This document shows positions 9,613-17,664 of a DNA stretch of 64,000 nt, one piece after another. The notes under the pieces were generated by a model, which worked only from the letters and a program-made list of their open reading frames with translations, searched no databases and was not told the DNA's origin. Every line of letters begins with the position of its first letter. The stretch's first letter is position 1. The stretch is from contig NZ_JYIJ01000014.1 in assembly GCF_001543895.1 (NCBI RefSeq), positions 1-64,000 on the forward strand. Direction: 5' to 3'. Source of the DNA: Carbonactinospora thermoautotrophica. Lineage in GTDB: Bacteria > Actinomycetota > Actinomycetes > Streptomycetales > Carbonactinosporaceae. Both the position numbers and the translations under genes were made by a program.

Positions 9613-10734
9613 ATGACACGCGCTTCCGATCTGTTTCCCGCCGATCGGCTCACCCGTGCCCAGCAGGCGGCCGCCGCAGCCGGCCTGGACGCCCTGCTGG
9701 TCACGCCCGGCTCCGACCTGCGGTACCTGACCGGGTACGACGCCAAGCCGCTAGAACGGCTCACCTGCCTGGTGCTGCCCGTCGAGGGCGAGCCGGTGAT
9801 GGTGGTGCCGCGGTTGGAGCAGGCCGCCGCCGAGGCCGCCGGGGTCCACCGGCTGGGTATCGAGATCCTGCCGTGGGGCGAGACCGAGGACCCGTACGCG
9901 CTGGTCGCCGCGCGGCTGCCGAGGACCGTGCGCCGGGTCGGCCTGGACAACCACATGTGGGCGGAGAAGGTGCTCGCGCTGCGGGCCGCGCTCCCGGGCG
10001 TGGAGCAGGCGCTCGCCGGCGACGTGCTGCGCGAGCTGCGGATGCGCAAGACCCCGGCGGAGGTCGAGGCTCTGCGCCGTGCCGCCCGGGCGATCGACCG
10101 GGTCCACGAGCGGATCGGCGAGTGGCTCAAGCCCGGCCGCACCGAGCGCGAGGTCGGCAAGGACATCGCGGACGCGATCATCGCCGCCGGCCACGCGCGC
10201 GTGGAGTTCGTGATCGTCGGGTCGGGCCCGAACGCCGCGAGCCCCCACCACGAGCTGTCTGACCGCGTGATCCAGCCCGGTGACGTGGTCGTGGTGGACA
10301 TCGGCGGCAGCACGGAGGAGGGGTACTGCTCCGACGAGACCCGCACCTACGCGGTCGGGGAGCCGCCGAAGGAGTTCGTCGAGTACTACGCGGTGCTGCG
10401 GCGGGCCCAGGCCGCCCAGTGCGAGGCGGCCCGGCCGGGCATGACCGCCGAGGAACTGGACGCGGTCGGCCGGGACATCATCGCCGAGGCCGGCTACGGG
10501 GAGTACTTCATCCACCGCACCGGGCACGGCATCGGCCTGGACGTGCACGAGGAGCCGTACATCGTCGCCGGCAACAAGCTGGAGTTGGCGCCGGGGATGA
10601 CGTTCTCCATCGAGCCGGGTATCTACCTGGCGGGCAAGCACGGCGCTCGGATCGAGGACATCGTCGCGGTCACCGAAGATGGGTGCGAGCGGCTCAACCT
10701 GGTGGACCGGGACCTGGTGGTGCTGGAGGCTTGA
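9613..10734 (+). CDS. M24-family Xaa-Pro dipeptidase (PepQ-like)
   Basis: 373 residues with a creatinase-like N-terminal domain (residues 1-130, LRYLTGYDA) and a pita-bread metallopeptidase domain. The five metal ligands are visible: VVVDIGGS, CSDETRT, HRTGHGIGLDVHE, FSIEPGIYL and ARIEDIV. It cleaves dipeptides with C-terminal proline using two divalent metals, in the cytosol. It is followed after one base pair by the acyl-CoA dehydrogenase start at 10736, so the two are probably co-transcribed. Confidence 0.93.
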   Translation: MTRASDLFPADRLTRAQQAAAAAGLDALLVTPGSDLRYLTGYDAKPLERLTCLVLPVEGEPVMVVPRLEQAAAEAAGVHRLGIEILPWGETEDPYALVAARLPRTVRRVGLDNHMWAEKVLALRAALPGVEQALAGDVLRELRMRKTPAEVEALRRAARAIDRVHERIGEWLKPGRTEREVGKDIADAIIAAGHARVEFVIVGSGPNAASPHHELSDRVIQPGDVVVVDIGGSTEEGYCSDETRTYAVGEPPKEFVEYYAVLRRAQAAQCEAARPGMTAEELDAVGRDIIAEAGYGEYFIHRTGHGIGLDVHEEPYIVAGNKLELAPGMTFSIEPGIYLAGKHGARIEDIVAVTEDGCERLNLVDRDLVVLEA

Positions 10735-10735
10735 C

Positions 10736-11869
10736 ATGGCGGGCGTGGAGCGCTTCCTGCCGACCGATGGGGCGCGGGCGCTCCTCGACCTGACCCGTGA
10801 GCTCGCCGTCGAGGAGCTCGCGCCGAAGGCCGCCGAGTACGAGGCCGAGGGGCGGTTCCCTCGTGAGGTGTTCCGCGCCCTCGGCCGCTACGGCCTGCTC
10901 GGGCTGCCGTACCCGCGGGAATACGGGGGCGGCGCCCAGCCGTACGCCGTGTACCTCCAGGTGCTCGAGGAGCTGGCGTCGGCGTGGCTCACCGTGGGGC
11001 TGGGGGTGGGCGTGCACACGCTCGCCTGCTATCCGCTCGCCCGGTACGGGACGCCGGAGCAGCGGGAGCGCTGGCTGCCCGGCCTGGTCGGCGGCGAGCT
11101 GCTCGGCGCGTACTGCCTGTCCGAGCCGCACTCCGGCTCCGACGCCGCCGCCCTGTCCACGCGGGCGGTCCGCGCCGGGGAGGAGTACGTGGTCAACGGC
11201 GCCAAGGCGTGGACCACCCACGGCGGCGTGGCCGACTTCTACTCGCTGTTCGCACGCACCGCCGACACCGGGCCGCGCGGCATCACCGCGTTCCTGGTGC
11301 CGGCGGGCACGCCGGGGCTCTCGGCCGCGCCGCCGGAGCGCAAGATGGGCCTGAAGGCCTCGACCACCGCGCAGATTCACCTGGACGACGTGCGGGTCCC
11401 GGCCGAGCGGCGCGTCGGGGCGGAGGGGCAGGGCTTCCCGATCGCGCTGTCGGCCCTGGACTCCGGGCGGCTCGGCGTCGCCGCCTGCGCGGTGGGGCTG
11501 GCCCAGGCGGCGTTCGACGTGGCGGTCGCGTACGCGAAGGAACACCGGGTCATCGACTTCGCGGGGCTGGGCTTCCTGCTGGCCGACCTGGCCACCCAGA
11601 TCGAAGCCGGCCGGGCGGTGTACCTGGCCGCGGCCCGCCGCCGGGACGAGGGCCTGCCGTTCACCATCCAGGCGGCCATGGCGAAGCTGTTCTGCACCGA
11701 CATGGCGATGAAGGTCACCACCGACGCGGTGCAGGTGCTCGGCGGGGACGGGTACCTGGCCGACCACCCGGCCGAACGGTACCTGCGCGAGGCCAAGGCG
11801 CTGCAGATCGTCGAGGGCACCAACCAGATCCAGCGCCTGGTGATCAGCCGCCGTCTGGCCGAGGAGTGA
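10736..11869 (+). CDS. Acyl-CoA dehydrogenase
   Basis: 377 residues with the full three-domain FAD fold. Evidence: GLPYPREYGGGAQPY in the N-terminal helical domain, AYCLSEPHSGSDAAAL (FAD/substrate loop, near residue 130), RKMGLKAS, VRVPAERRVG, and the C-terminal LQIVEGTNQIQRLVISR (near 360), whose Glu is the usual catalytic base. It oxidises an acyl-CoA to the 2-enoyl-CoA and passes electrons to ETF. The substrate is not evident. It overlaps the convergent SDR gene by 26 nt at the 3' end. Confidence 0.93.
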   Translation: MAGVERFLPTDGARALLDLTRELAVEELAPKAAEYEAEGRFPREVFRALGRYGLLGLPYPREYGGGAQPYAVYLQVLEELASAWLTVGLGVGVHTLACYPLARYGTPEQRERWLPGLVGGELLGAYCLSEPHSGSDAAALSTRAVRAGEEYVVNGAKAWTTHGGVADFYSLFARTADTGPRGITAFLVPAGTPGLSAAPPERKMGLKASTTAQIHLDDVRVPAERRVGAEGQGFPIALSALDSGRLGVAACAVGLAQAAFDVAVAYAKEHRVIDFAGLGFLLADLATQIEAGRAVYLAAARRRDEGLPFTIQAAMAKLFCTDMAMKVTTDAVQVLGGDGYLADHPAERYLREAKALQIVEGTNQIQRLVISRRLAEE

Positions 11870-12746
11870 GCCCGCCGAGCACGACCTCCTGGAAGTAGGA
11901 GCCCCAGTCGGGTTGGGTGCCGTCTGCGTCGGTGAACCCGTACTCCTTAGCGAGCCTCCAGGTGGCGAGCGCCTGCCCGGTGCGGGCCATGATGTCCGGG
12001 TCGCCGGCCAGCGCCACCACGGCCCGGCCGATGTACGCCGGGGTTTCTGAGTGGGCGAAGTGCGGGTCCTTGGCGATCGCGTCCCGCCAGTTCTCCTCGG
12101 TCACGCCGAAGTGGTCGAGCACGGCCTCCGAGCGCAGGAAGCCCGGGGTGAGCGCGACGGCGGCGACGCCGTACGGGCGCAGGTCCTCGGCCTGGGCGGC
12201 CGCGAGCCGGATCACCGCGGACTTGACCAGGTCGTAGAAGAGGCTGCCCCGATACCCGCTGTCTGGCAGGCCGTCGGTGACCTCGACGATGAGCCCGCGG
12301 CGGCGGGCCACCATGAGCGGCGCGGCGTACCAGCTTGTGACGATATGCGTCTCGACCGCCTGCCGGAGCATCCGCAGGCCGTTGTCCAGGTCGTGCTCCC
12401 AGAACGGCTTGTCCCACTCAGTGAGCGGGTCGCCGCCCCAGATGTCGTTGACCAACACGTCCAGCCGGCCGTCCTGCTCGGCGCGGATGCGCTCGACCAG
12501 CGCCTGGACCTGCGCGCGGTCGCTGTGGTCGACGCGGACCGGGATGCCGGTCCCGCCGGCCGCTGTGACCAGCTCAGCGGTCTCTTCGATGGTCTCCGGG
12601 CGGTTCATGGGGGAGCGGGACTCCCGGGTGGTGCGCCCAGTGACGTACACGGTCGCGCCGGCGGCGCCCAACTGGACCGCGATGCCGCGGCCCGCGCCGC
12701 GGGTCCCGCCGGTGACCAGCGCGACCGCGCCTTCCAGCCGTCCCAT
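11844..12746 (-). CDS. SDR family oxidoreductase
   Basis: 300 residues. The Rossmann motif TGGTRGAGRGIA lies near residues 13-24; then come NDIWGGDPLTEWD and the catalytic Tyr-Lys pair in LFYDLVKSAVIRLAA (YxxxK). The long insert after the NAD motif and the NDIWGG variant are typical of the DHRS1-like (classical, 'SDR family oxidoreductase' of actinobacteria) group. The start at 12746 is chosen because the conserved fold begins there (MGRLEGAVALVTGG); a further upstream reading frame is Arg/Pro-rich and not protein-like. The substrate is unknown. Confidence 0.88.
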   Translation of the reverse strand: MGRLEGAVALVTGGTRGAGRGIAVQLGAAGATVYVTGRTTRESRSPMNRPETIEETAELVTAAGGTGIPVRVDHSDRAQVQALVERIRAEQDGRLDVLVNDIWGGDPLTEWDKPFWEHDLDNGLRMLRQAVETHIVTSWYAAPLMVARRRGLIVEVTDGLPDSGYRGSLFYDLVKSAVIRLAAAQAEDLRPYGVAAVALTPGFLRSEAVLDHFGVTEENWRDAIAKDPHFAHSETPAYIGRAVVALAGDPDIMARTGQALATWRLAKEYGFTDADGTQPDWGSYFQEVVLGGLTPRPDGG

Positions 12747-12822
12747 CGCCTTCTCCGTCCACTCGCCAGCAGGGACAGGGGTCCAGCTTGCCAGGAAGTC
12801 GACCAGCCATCGCGGACGATAG

Positions 12823-12860
12823 CCCACGCGGAGCGCGCCGGGTACGGCGCTCCGCGTGGG
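12823..12860. terminator. 14-bp perfect hairpin upstream of the SDR gene
   Basis: CCCACGCGGAGCGC (12823-12836) and GCGCTCCGCGTGGG (12847-12860) form a perfect 14-bp stem with a 10-nt loop. There is no U-tract. It may end transcription from the right-hand (hsp20) side or be an operator for the SDR gene whose start is 77 bp away. Confidence 0.45.
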
Positions 12861-12950
12861 CCCCCTGCCCCAGGGTGCGGCCCGGTCGTGGCGATCCGGC
12901 CACTGTCCCTCGCGGATCGGCGCCGGGCCGGTGCGCCCGGCGTTAGGCTG

Positions 12951-13142
12951 CAGACAGACACCCCGGGACCGGAACCACTCTGCCCCTTGCCGCGATCCCA
13001 CCACCAGGGTGGGGCACCGGCCGGCTTCAGCGCTAAGCGGGGTGTTGGTTCCGGTCCCGGGATGCCCCTGTCTGAGAGCAGGGCGCCAGGGCACGCAGAA
13101 GGGCTCCGGCTTCCTCGGTTCCCCGGGTGCCGGGGCCCTTCT
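12951..13142. ncRNA. Strongly structured intergenic region, candidate structured RNA
   Basis: Two nested arms enclose a 68-nt loop: CAGACAG (12951-12957) pairs with CTGTCTG (13068-13074), and CCCGGGACCGGAACCA (12962-12977) pairs perfectly with 13046-13061. The loop contains its own hairpin (CCCACC with GGTGGG near 12998-13014). A second hairpin follows: 13097-13109 with 13130-13142 (13 bp, one U-G). No ORF with family features crosses it. It lies between the end of hsp20 and the SDR gene, both on the minus strand. It could be a long 6S-like hairpin RNA, a structured 5' leader of the SDR gene, or paired terminators; I cannot decide. Confidence 0.4.
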
Positions 13143-13303
13143 GACCCGAGTGTCTGACCCGGGCGCGCCGCCGCAGACCGGCGCAACGGAGCCGGCTGGG
13201 AAGCGGCCCGCGCGCTACGCCCGGCCCGGCCGTCGCGGGAGGACCGTCACCCTCGAACGTCAGGGGTGGTCACGCCGACCGCGGGGCAGTGCCGGGTCTG
13301 GGA

Positions 13304-13753
13304 TCACCGGGAGGTGATCTCGATACGGTGCGGCTTGGCCTTCTCGGTCTTGGGCACGCGCACCGTCAGCACGCCGTCGGCCAGCTCGGCCGAGACGCGG
13401 TCGGCGTCCACGTCGGACGGCAGCGTCAGCCGGTAGTCGAACTGGCCGTAGCGGCGGGTGCTCCGACGCAGCACGCCGGTGCGCTCCCGCTCCTTGACCT
13501 CGCCGTGGACGGCGAGCTCCGATCCGACGACCTCCACGGTGAGGTCGTCCCGACGCACGCCCGGCAGCTCCAGTTGAACCACGTAGGCGTCGTCGGTCTC
13601 CTCCACCTCGGCCAGCGGTGACCACGCCGTGACCTCGGATTCGCCGAACACCGACTGCGCCAGCTGGCTCATCCGCTGGCGGAGATCCTCCAACTCGCGG
13701 AACGGATCCCACGTCCAGGGAGAAAGGTCACGGCGCATTACCGGAAGCGCCAT
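13304..13753 (-). CDS. Hsp20/alpha-crystallin small heat shock protein
   Basis: 149 residues. WDPFRELEDLRQRMSQL opens the N-terminal arm, followed by the alpha-crystallin domain (about 45-135) with AYVVQLELPGVRRDDLTVEV and the conserved LPSDVDADRVSAELADGVLTV stretch, ending VRVPKTEKAKPHRIEI. It acts as an ATP-independent holdase. The start is ATG 13753 with GAAGGAGGTGAAC upstream; a GTG at 13756 is also possible. In actinomycetes such genes are often under HspR/HrcA-type control, but no clear HAIR or CIRCE element is seen here. Confidence 0.93.
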   Translation of the reverse strand: MALPVMRRDLSPWTWDPFRELEDLRQRMSQLAQSVFGESEVTAWSPLAEVEETDDAYVVQLELPGVRRDDLTVEVVGSELAVHGEVKERERTGVLRRSTRRYGQFDYRLTLPSDVDADRVSAELADGVLTVRVPKTEKAKPHRIEITSR

Positions 13754-14013
13754 CACCGTTCACCTCCTTCAGCGACTGCTCACGCCTGACACGTGAGCGA
13801 CATTCGCAAGCTTCCCGGTGATGAGGCTTCCATTCATTGGCAACGCGATAAAACCCCATATATTCCTCAGAAATCCGCCTGATCCGCCTGGCTGCCGACG
13901 TGGTGTCCCGGGCCGCGAGGGCACCCCGCTTGCGCGCCACCGCCGCGGTCCTCCGGTGAGCCGGGGCATGGCTGTATCGCTGATGTCCTGGGGTGTCCAC
14001 CCCGGGTGCTCGC

Positions 14014-14268
14014 CTAGCGGTAGTCCTCCTCGTCGAGCGGGACAGTCCACCGCTGCTCGGCGGCGTCCGCCTCGTCCGCCTCCAGCGGAAGCACCGCCTC
14101 CTCCGGCACCAGCGCCCCGGGCTCGTCCGGTGGCTGGCGCTGCTCGACGGCGTCCGCCACCGGCTCCTCCAGGTCCATCTCGGCCCCATCGAGGTCGACG
14201 TCCTCCGGCAGCTCCCCGTACTGGTCCGGGTTCCTCTCCTCGTACGGCTCGAAGTGCTCGTCCGGCAT
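14014..14268 (-). CDS. Small acidic conserved hypothetical protein
   Basis: 84 residues, very acidic. The start MPDEHFEPYEERNPDQYGEL and the following EDVDLDGAEMDL are of a type I recognise as widespread in Streptomyces and relatives without a function. The C-terminus is EEDYR. The ATG at 14268 has CGGAGGTGTGCGGG upstream. It is not in an operon with its neighbours. Confidence 0.65.
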   Translation of the reverse strand: MPDEHFEPYEERNPDQYGELPEDVDLDGAEMDLEEPVADAVEQRQPPDEPGALVPEEAVLPLEADEADAAEQRWTVPLDEEDYR

Positions 14269-14393
14269 CCCGCACACCTCCGCGCGCTGTCTCGCCCGGT
14301 CCCGTCCGCGGGCTCCCGGCCAGGCCCCTTCCCGTTACGTCAACCGCATATGCGCGAAACGCGCAGGCCGCCTGCCGGCGGTCGCCGTTCCCC

Positions 14394-15314
14394 TCACGCC
14401 GCGCCGGTCTCGGCCACAGCGCGGCGCAGTTGCTCGAGACGGTAGGGCAGGGGGCGCCAGCCGGGGGTGCCGGCCAGGTCCTGGTTGATCTCGACGATCG
14501 CCCGGGTGTACGCGCGGGCCAGCCCGCGGGGGCGCAGGGGCATGCCCGGAGGGCGTGGGGTGGCGCCGGCCTCGTCCAAGACGCCGGCGTGGTTGGCGCG
14601 GATCGACACCCACAGGGCGGTCTTGCCGCCCTGCACGGCCTTCACCAGCTCCGCGCGCAGCGCCAGCCAGCGCCGCAGCGCGCCGATCGTGGGTGTGGAG
14701 AGCGGAACGGTCTCGGTGACCGGGGGGTTCACCGATCGGGCCTGCGGGCGACGGGTGATCCGGATCGTGGTGAGATCCGGGGCGAGGTCGTCCACCCGCA
14801 TCGCGCACAGCTCCCCCGCCCGGGCGCCGGTGTCCAGCACCACGCCGATCAGGGCGTGGACCCGCGCTCGGGCGGCGTTGCCCGGCCAGCGGTCGGCGTG
14901 CTCGGTCAGGTACCGCCAGAGCATGCTCCGCTGCCAGGAGGCCACGGTCTCCTTCGGCTCGGGCATGCCGGGCCGGTCCACCGCGAGGGGTGGGAGCCCG
15001 GCGGCCTGGGCGATCAGTTGGAGGCAGTCCACCCGTACCCGCATGCTCGCGGTGGAGGACTGGGTCCGCGCGGAGCTGCGGCTGCGCAGCTCGCCCCGCG
15101 CGGCGAGGTCCAGGTACGCGTCGGCGTTGGCGAGCAGGTCGGCGACGGTGCGCGCGCGGGGGAAGTCTTCCCGGCGCAGGGCACGGGTGAGTTCGCGGGC
15201 GACCCAGCGGAGCTGGCGGGCGCGGGCGGTGCTCACGTCGTCCCGGGCGACGAGCCGCTCAACGAGCGCGTCCAGCTGGCGCGGGACCGGAAGGTGGGCG
15301 TGCGACTCGGCCAT
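14394..15314 (-). CDS. Tyrosine recombinase/integrase-like protein
   Basis: 306 residues. An N-terminal SAM-like DNA-binding region is followed by a catalytic-type region with DTGARAGELCAMRVDDL (near residue 165), the box I Arg context of phage integrases, then SVNPPVTETVPLSTPTIGALR. The box II HxxR and the Tyr nucleophile motif are not evident in the C-terminus, so it may be inactive or highly diverged. No att site or phage genes were seen next to it. Start ATG 15314. Confidence 0.6.
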   Translation of the reverse strand: MAESHAHLPVPRQLDALVERLVARDDVSTARARQLRWVARELTRALRREDFPRARTVADLLANADAYLDLAARGELRSRSSARTQSSTASMRVRVDCLQLIAQAAGLPPLAVDRPGMPEPKETVASWQRSMLWRYLTEHADRWPGNAARARVHALIGVVLDTGARAGELCAMRVDDLAPDLTTIRITRRPQARSVNPPVTETVPLSTPTIGALRRWLALRAELVKAVQGGKTALWVSIRANHAGVLDEAGATPRPPGMPLRPRGLARAYTRAIVEINQDLAGTPGWRPLPYRLEQLRRAVAETGAA

Positions 15315-15506
15315 GAGGTTAAGATAACAGGCCTAATCGTCGCCCACCACGACAACACCCACCATGCAACCGGTGCCACGAACCTCGACAAAGACGCGGG
15401 ACGGGCCGGGTTCAGCGCCGGCTCATGTCCCTCGAACGGGTGGCAAATAACTTCGGGAAAGGAGTTTGGTCCCGCAGGGACCTGGGGAAGACTACGGTTC
15501 TTGTCT

Positions 15507-15947
15507 GTGGAAGAGCTCGATCGACAGATTATTCAGCTGCTGGTCAAGGACGGCCGGATGAGTTACACCGATCTCGGCAAGGCCACCGGCCTGTCGACGT
15601 CCGCCGCCCACCAGCGGGTCCGCCGCCTGGAGCAGCGGGGTGTGATCAAGGGGTACACCGCGGTCATCGACCCGGAGGCCGTTGGGCTGCCGCTCACGGC
15701 GTTCGTCTCAGTCAAGCCGATCGACCCCAGCGCGCCCGACGACACCCCGGAGCGCCTCGCCCACCTGGCGGAGATCGAGGCGTGCCACAGCGTGGCCGGC
15801 GACGAGAACTACATCCTCAAGGTGCGCGTCGCGACCCCGAGCGACCTGGAGCGGCTGCTGGCCGCGATCCGTTCGGTGGCGAACGTGTCGACGCGGACGA
15901 CCGTGGTGCTCTCGACCCCGTACGAGAACCGCCCGCCGCAGGTCTGA
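15507..15947 (+). CDS. Lrp/AsnC-family transcriptional regulator
   Basis: 146 residues. N-terminal helix-turn-helix (VEELDRQIIQLLVKDGRMSY, DLGKATGLSTSAAHQRVRRL, near residues 1-45) and a C-terminal RAM ligand-binding domain (GLPLTAFVSVKPID, ACHSVAGDENYILKV, RTTVVLSTPYENRP). The start is GTG 15507; a TTG at 15501 is also possible. The gene converges on kamA. As Lrp-type proteins often bind lysine or other amino acids, it is a good candidate regulator of the lysine locus. Confidence 0.9.
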   Translation: MEELDRQIIQLLVKDGRMSYTDLGKATGLSTSAAHQRVRRLEQRGVIKGYTAVIDPEAVGLPLTAFVSVKPIDPSAPDDTPERLAHLAEIEACHSVAGDENYILKVRVATPSDLERLLAAIRSVANVSTRTTVVLSTPYENRPPQV

Positions 15948-16008
15948 CCCGGTCAGCCGCTGGATACGTTCGGGGGCTCCGCCGCGGTGGAGGCGCGACA
16001 CCGCACGC

Positions 16009-17466
16009 TCACCGGCGGGTGAGCGCCTCGGCCGCGGCCCGGGAGCGCGACCGCTCGTGCGAGCCGCAGGCCGCCCGGCGCCACCACTCCTGGCCGGACT
16101 CCGGCAGCGTGTGGATCGGGTCGTAGTACTCGTACCTGTGGGTCAGCGCGTCGGGGTCGTCCGCCTCGAGCGCCGTGCGGTAGTTCTTGGTCCAGTAGGA
16201 GATGCCGCGCTCCCGGTCGTACGCGACGGCCTGGTGGACCCACCGCTTCCCCACGAGGGGGACGTCGCAGACGATGCGCGGGGTGGCGAACCCGGGCAGG
16301 TAGCCCATGATCTTGTGCTGGAGTTGCTGCGCCTCCCAGACCGCGAGCCGCCAGTGCTCGCTGAACGGGATCATGTCGCACAGGTAGAAGTAGTACGGCA
16401 TGATCGCCGCGCCGTCCAACAGCGCGAAGCACAGGTCGAGTAGCCGCTCGGCGGAGTCGTTGACCCCGCGCATGAGCACGCCCTGGTTGCGCACGTCCCG
16501 GACGCCGGCCTCCAGCATGGCCTTCGCGGCCCGGGCGACCATCGGCGTGACCTGCTGGGCGGCGTTGACGTGGGTGTGGATCGCGAGCTGGACGCCGCGT
16601 TCGCGGGCCAGTCCGGCCACCCGCTCCATGCCGACGCGGACCTCGTCCTGCAGCCAGTGCTGGGGCAGGCCCATGAGCGCCTTGGTGGCGAGCCGGATGT
16701 CGCGGATGTTGTCGATCGACAGCAGCCGCGTGACGAAGTCCTCGAGCCGGGGCCAGGGCATGTTCGCCACGTCCCCGCCGGACACGACCACGTCGCGCAC
16801 GGTGGGCGTGCGGCGCAGGTAGTCGATCATGGCGTCCAGCCGGTCCGCCGGCTTGAGGGTGAACCTGAGCTTGTCCACCTGTGTGGTGGAGTTCCCCACC
16901 AGGTCCATCCGCGTACAGTGCCCGCAGTACTGGGGACACGTCGGAAGGATCTCGGCGAGCACCTTGGTGGGGTAGCGGTGGGTGAGGCCCTCCGCGACCC
17001 ACATGTCGTGCTCGTGGAGGGAGTCACGGGTGGCGTGCGGGTGCGAGGGCCAGTCGGCGCGCCGGTCGGAGAAGACCGGGATCATGTAGCGCCGCACCGG
17101 ATCGGCGTAGAAGGCGTCGGTGAGGCCGCCGGGGCCGGCCGGCGTGACGTGCGGCGCGACGGTGTTGAGCATCTGCGGCGGGATCAGCATCGACATGGTG
17201 GCCCGCTCGGCCTGGTCACGCGCCAGGTCCGCGTAGAAGCGCTCGTCGAGCAGGTCGCCCATGACGTCGCGCAGCTGCTTGACGTTCTTCACGCAGTGGG
17301 ACCGCTGCCACTGGGCGCTGGCCCACTGCCGCGGCGTGACGTCCTTCCACCCGGGGAAGCGGGTCCAGTCGGGCTCGGTGAGTTCCCGGCGTTCGTACCG
17401 GTACGGCTGCTCGAGCACCGGGGTGTCCCCGGTGGTCTGCGCCGGACGCGCGGCTACCTCAGTCAA
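16009..17466 (-). CDS. kamA: L-lysine 2,3-aminomutase (radical SAM, PLP)
   Basis: 485 residues, close to the length of the clostridial enzyme family. The radical SAM [4Fe-4S] motif CPQYCGHC has its cysteines at residues 177, 181 and 184. It carries VVVSGGDVANMPW, AIHTHVNAAQQVTPMV, RNQGVLMRGVND and MPYYFYLCDM, all family hallmarks. The reaction is L-lysine to L-beta-lysine (3,6-diaminohexanoate), cytosolic and oxygen sensitive, with PLP and SAM as cofactors. It diverges from kdd over a shared promoter region, so beta-lysine probably feeds KamDE. The alternative use of beta-lysine as an antibiotic precursor is less likely because the full catabolic set lies next door. Confidence 0.93.
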   Translation of the reverse strand: MTEVAARPAQTTGDTPVLEQPYRYERRELTEPDWTRFPGWKDVTPRQWASAQWQRSHCVKNVKQLRDVMGDLLDERFYADLARDQAERATMSMLIPPQMLNTVAPHVTPAGPGGLTDAFYADPVRRYMIPVFSDRRADWPSHPHATRDSLHEHDMWVAEGLTHRYPTKVLAEILPTCPQYCGHCTRMDLVGNSTTQVDKLRFTLKPADRLDAMIDYLRRTPTVRDVVVSGGDVANMPWPRLEDFVTRLLSIDNIRDIRLATKALMGLPQHWLQDEVRVGMERVAGLARERGVQLAIHTHVNAAQQVTPMVARAAKAMLEAGVRDVRNQGVLMRGVNDSAERLLDLCFALLDGAAIMPYYFYLCDMIPFSEHWRLAVWEAQQLQHKIMGYLPGFATPRIVCDVPLVGKRWVHQAVAYDRERGISYWTKNYRTALEADDPDALTHRYEYYDPIHTLPESGQEWWRRAACGSHERSRSRAAAEALTRR

Positions 17467-17664
17467 GGTCTCCTCCGTAAGCCTTCAGGCGTATTACCGG
17501 GCGTGCCCCATGTCCTCTTGTATTAAGTGGATCCTACGCAAGAAAATGCTTCTATTTCAGGTATTCTCAAAAATATTTCCAGAGCCTCGGCGCCGCTGTC
17601 CGCGTCCGGCCGGCAGCCGGCCGGACAGGTGGAGCGAACACATGTCAGACAGGAAGGACGTTCC
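17467..17664. promoter_or_regulatory. Divergent kamA/kdd promoter region, AT-rich
   Basis: 198 bp between the two starts. The part at about 17515-17580 is strikingly AT-rich for this genome (TTCTATTTCAGGTATTCTC, AAAAATATTTCC), the usual type of target of Lrp-like proteins. A ribosome binding site AGGAAGG at 17651 lies 7 nt before the kdd GTG. A promoter -10 could not be fixed. Confidence 0.5.

Noticed and set aside
9751-10737. Long minus-strand frame over the peptidase gene
   Set aside because: Shadow of the M24 peptidase, whose five metal ligands are clear on the plus strand.
12951-13142. Cobalamin or c-di-AMP riboswitch in the structured region
   Set aside because: I looked for conserved riboswitch core motifs (B12 box, ydaO core) on both strands and did not find a match good enough to name it.
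14394-15314. A prophage or integrative element marked by the integrase-like gene
   Set aside because: No phage genes, tRNA target or att repeats were seen next to it, and the catalytic Tyr region is not evident.
13818-15947. A 709-residue plus-strand open frame
   Set aside because: Only its last 146 residues are a real protein (Lrp regulator, start 15507). The rest is antisense to the integrase-like and acidic protein genes and is low-complexity Arg/Pro/Gly.
15953-17466. KamA as part of an antibiotic (beta-lysine) pathway
   Set aside because: KamDE, Kdd and Kal next door indicate catabolism; no peptide synthetase or streptothricin-type gene is near.
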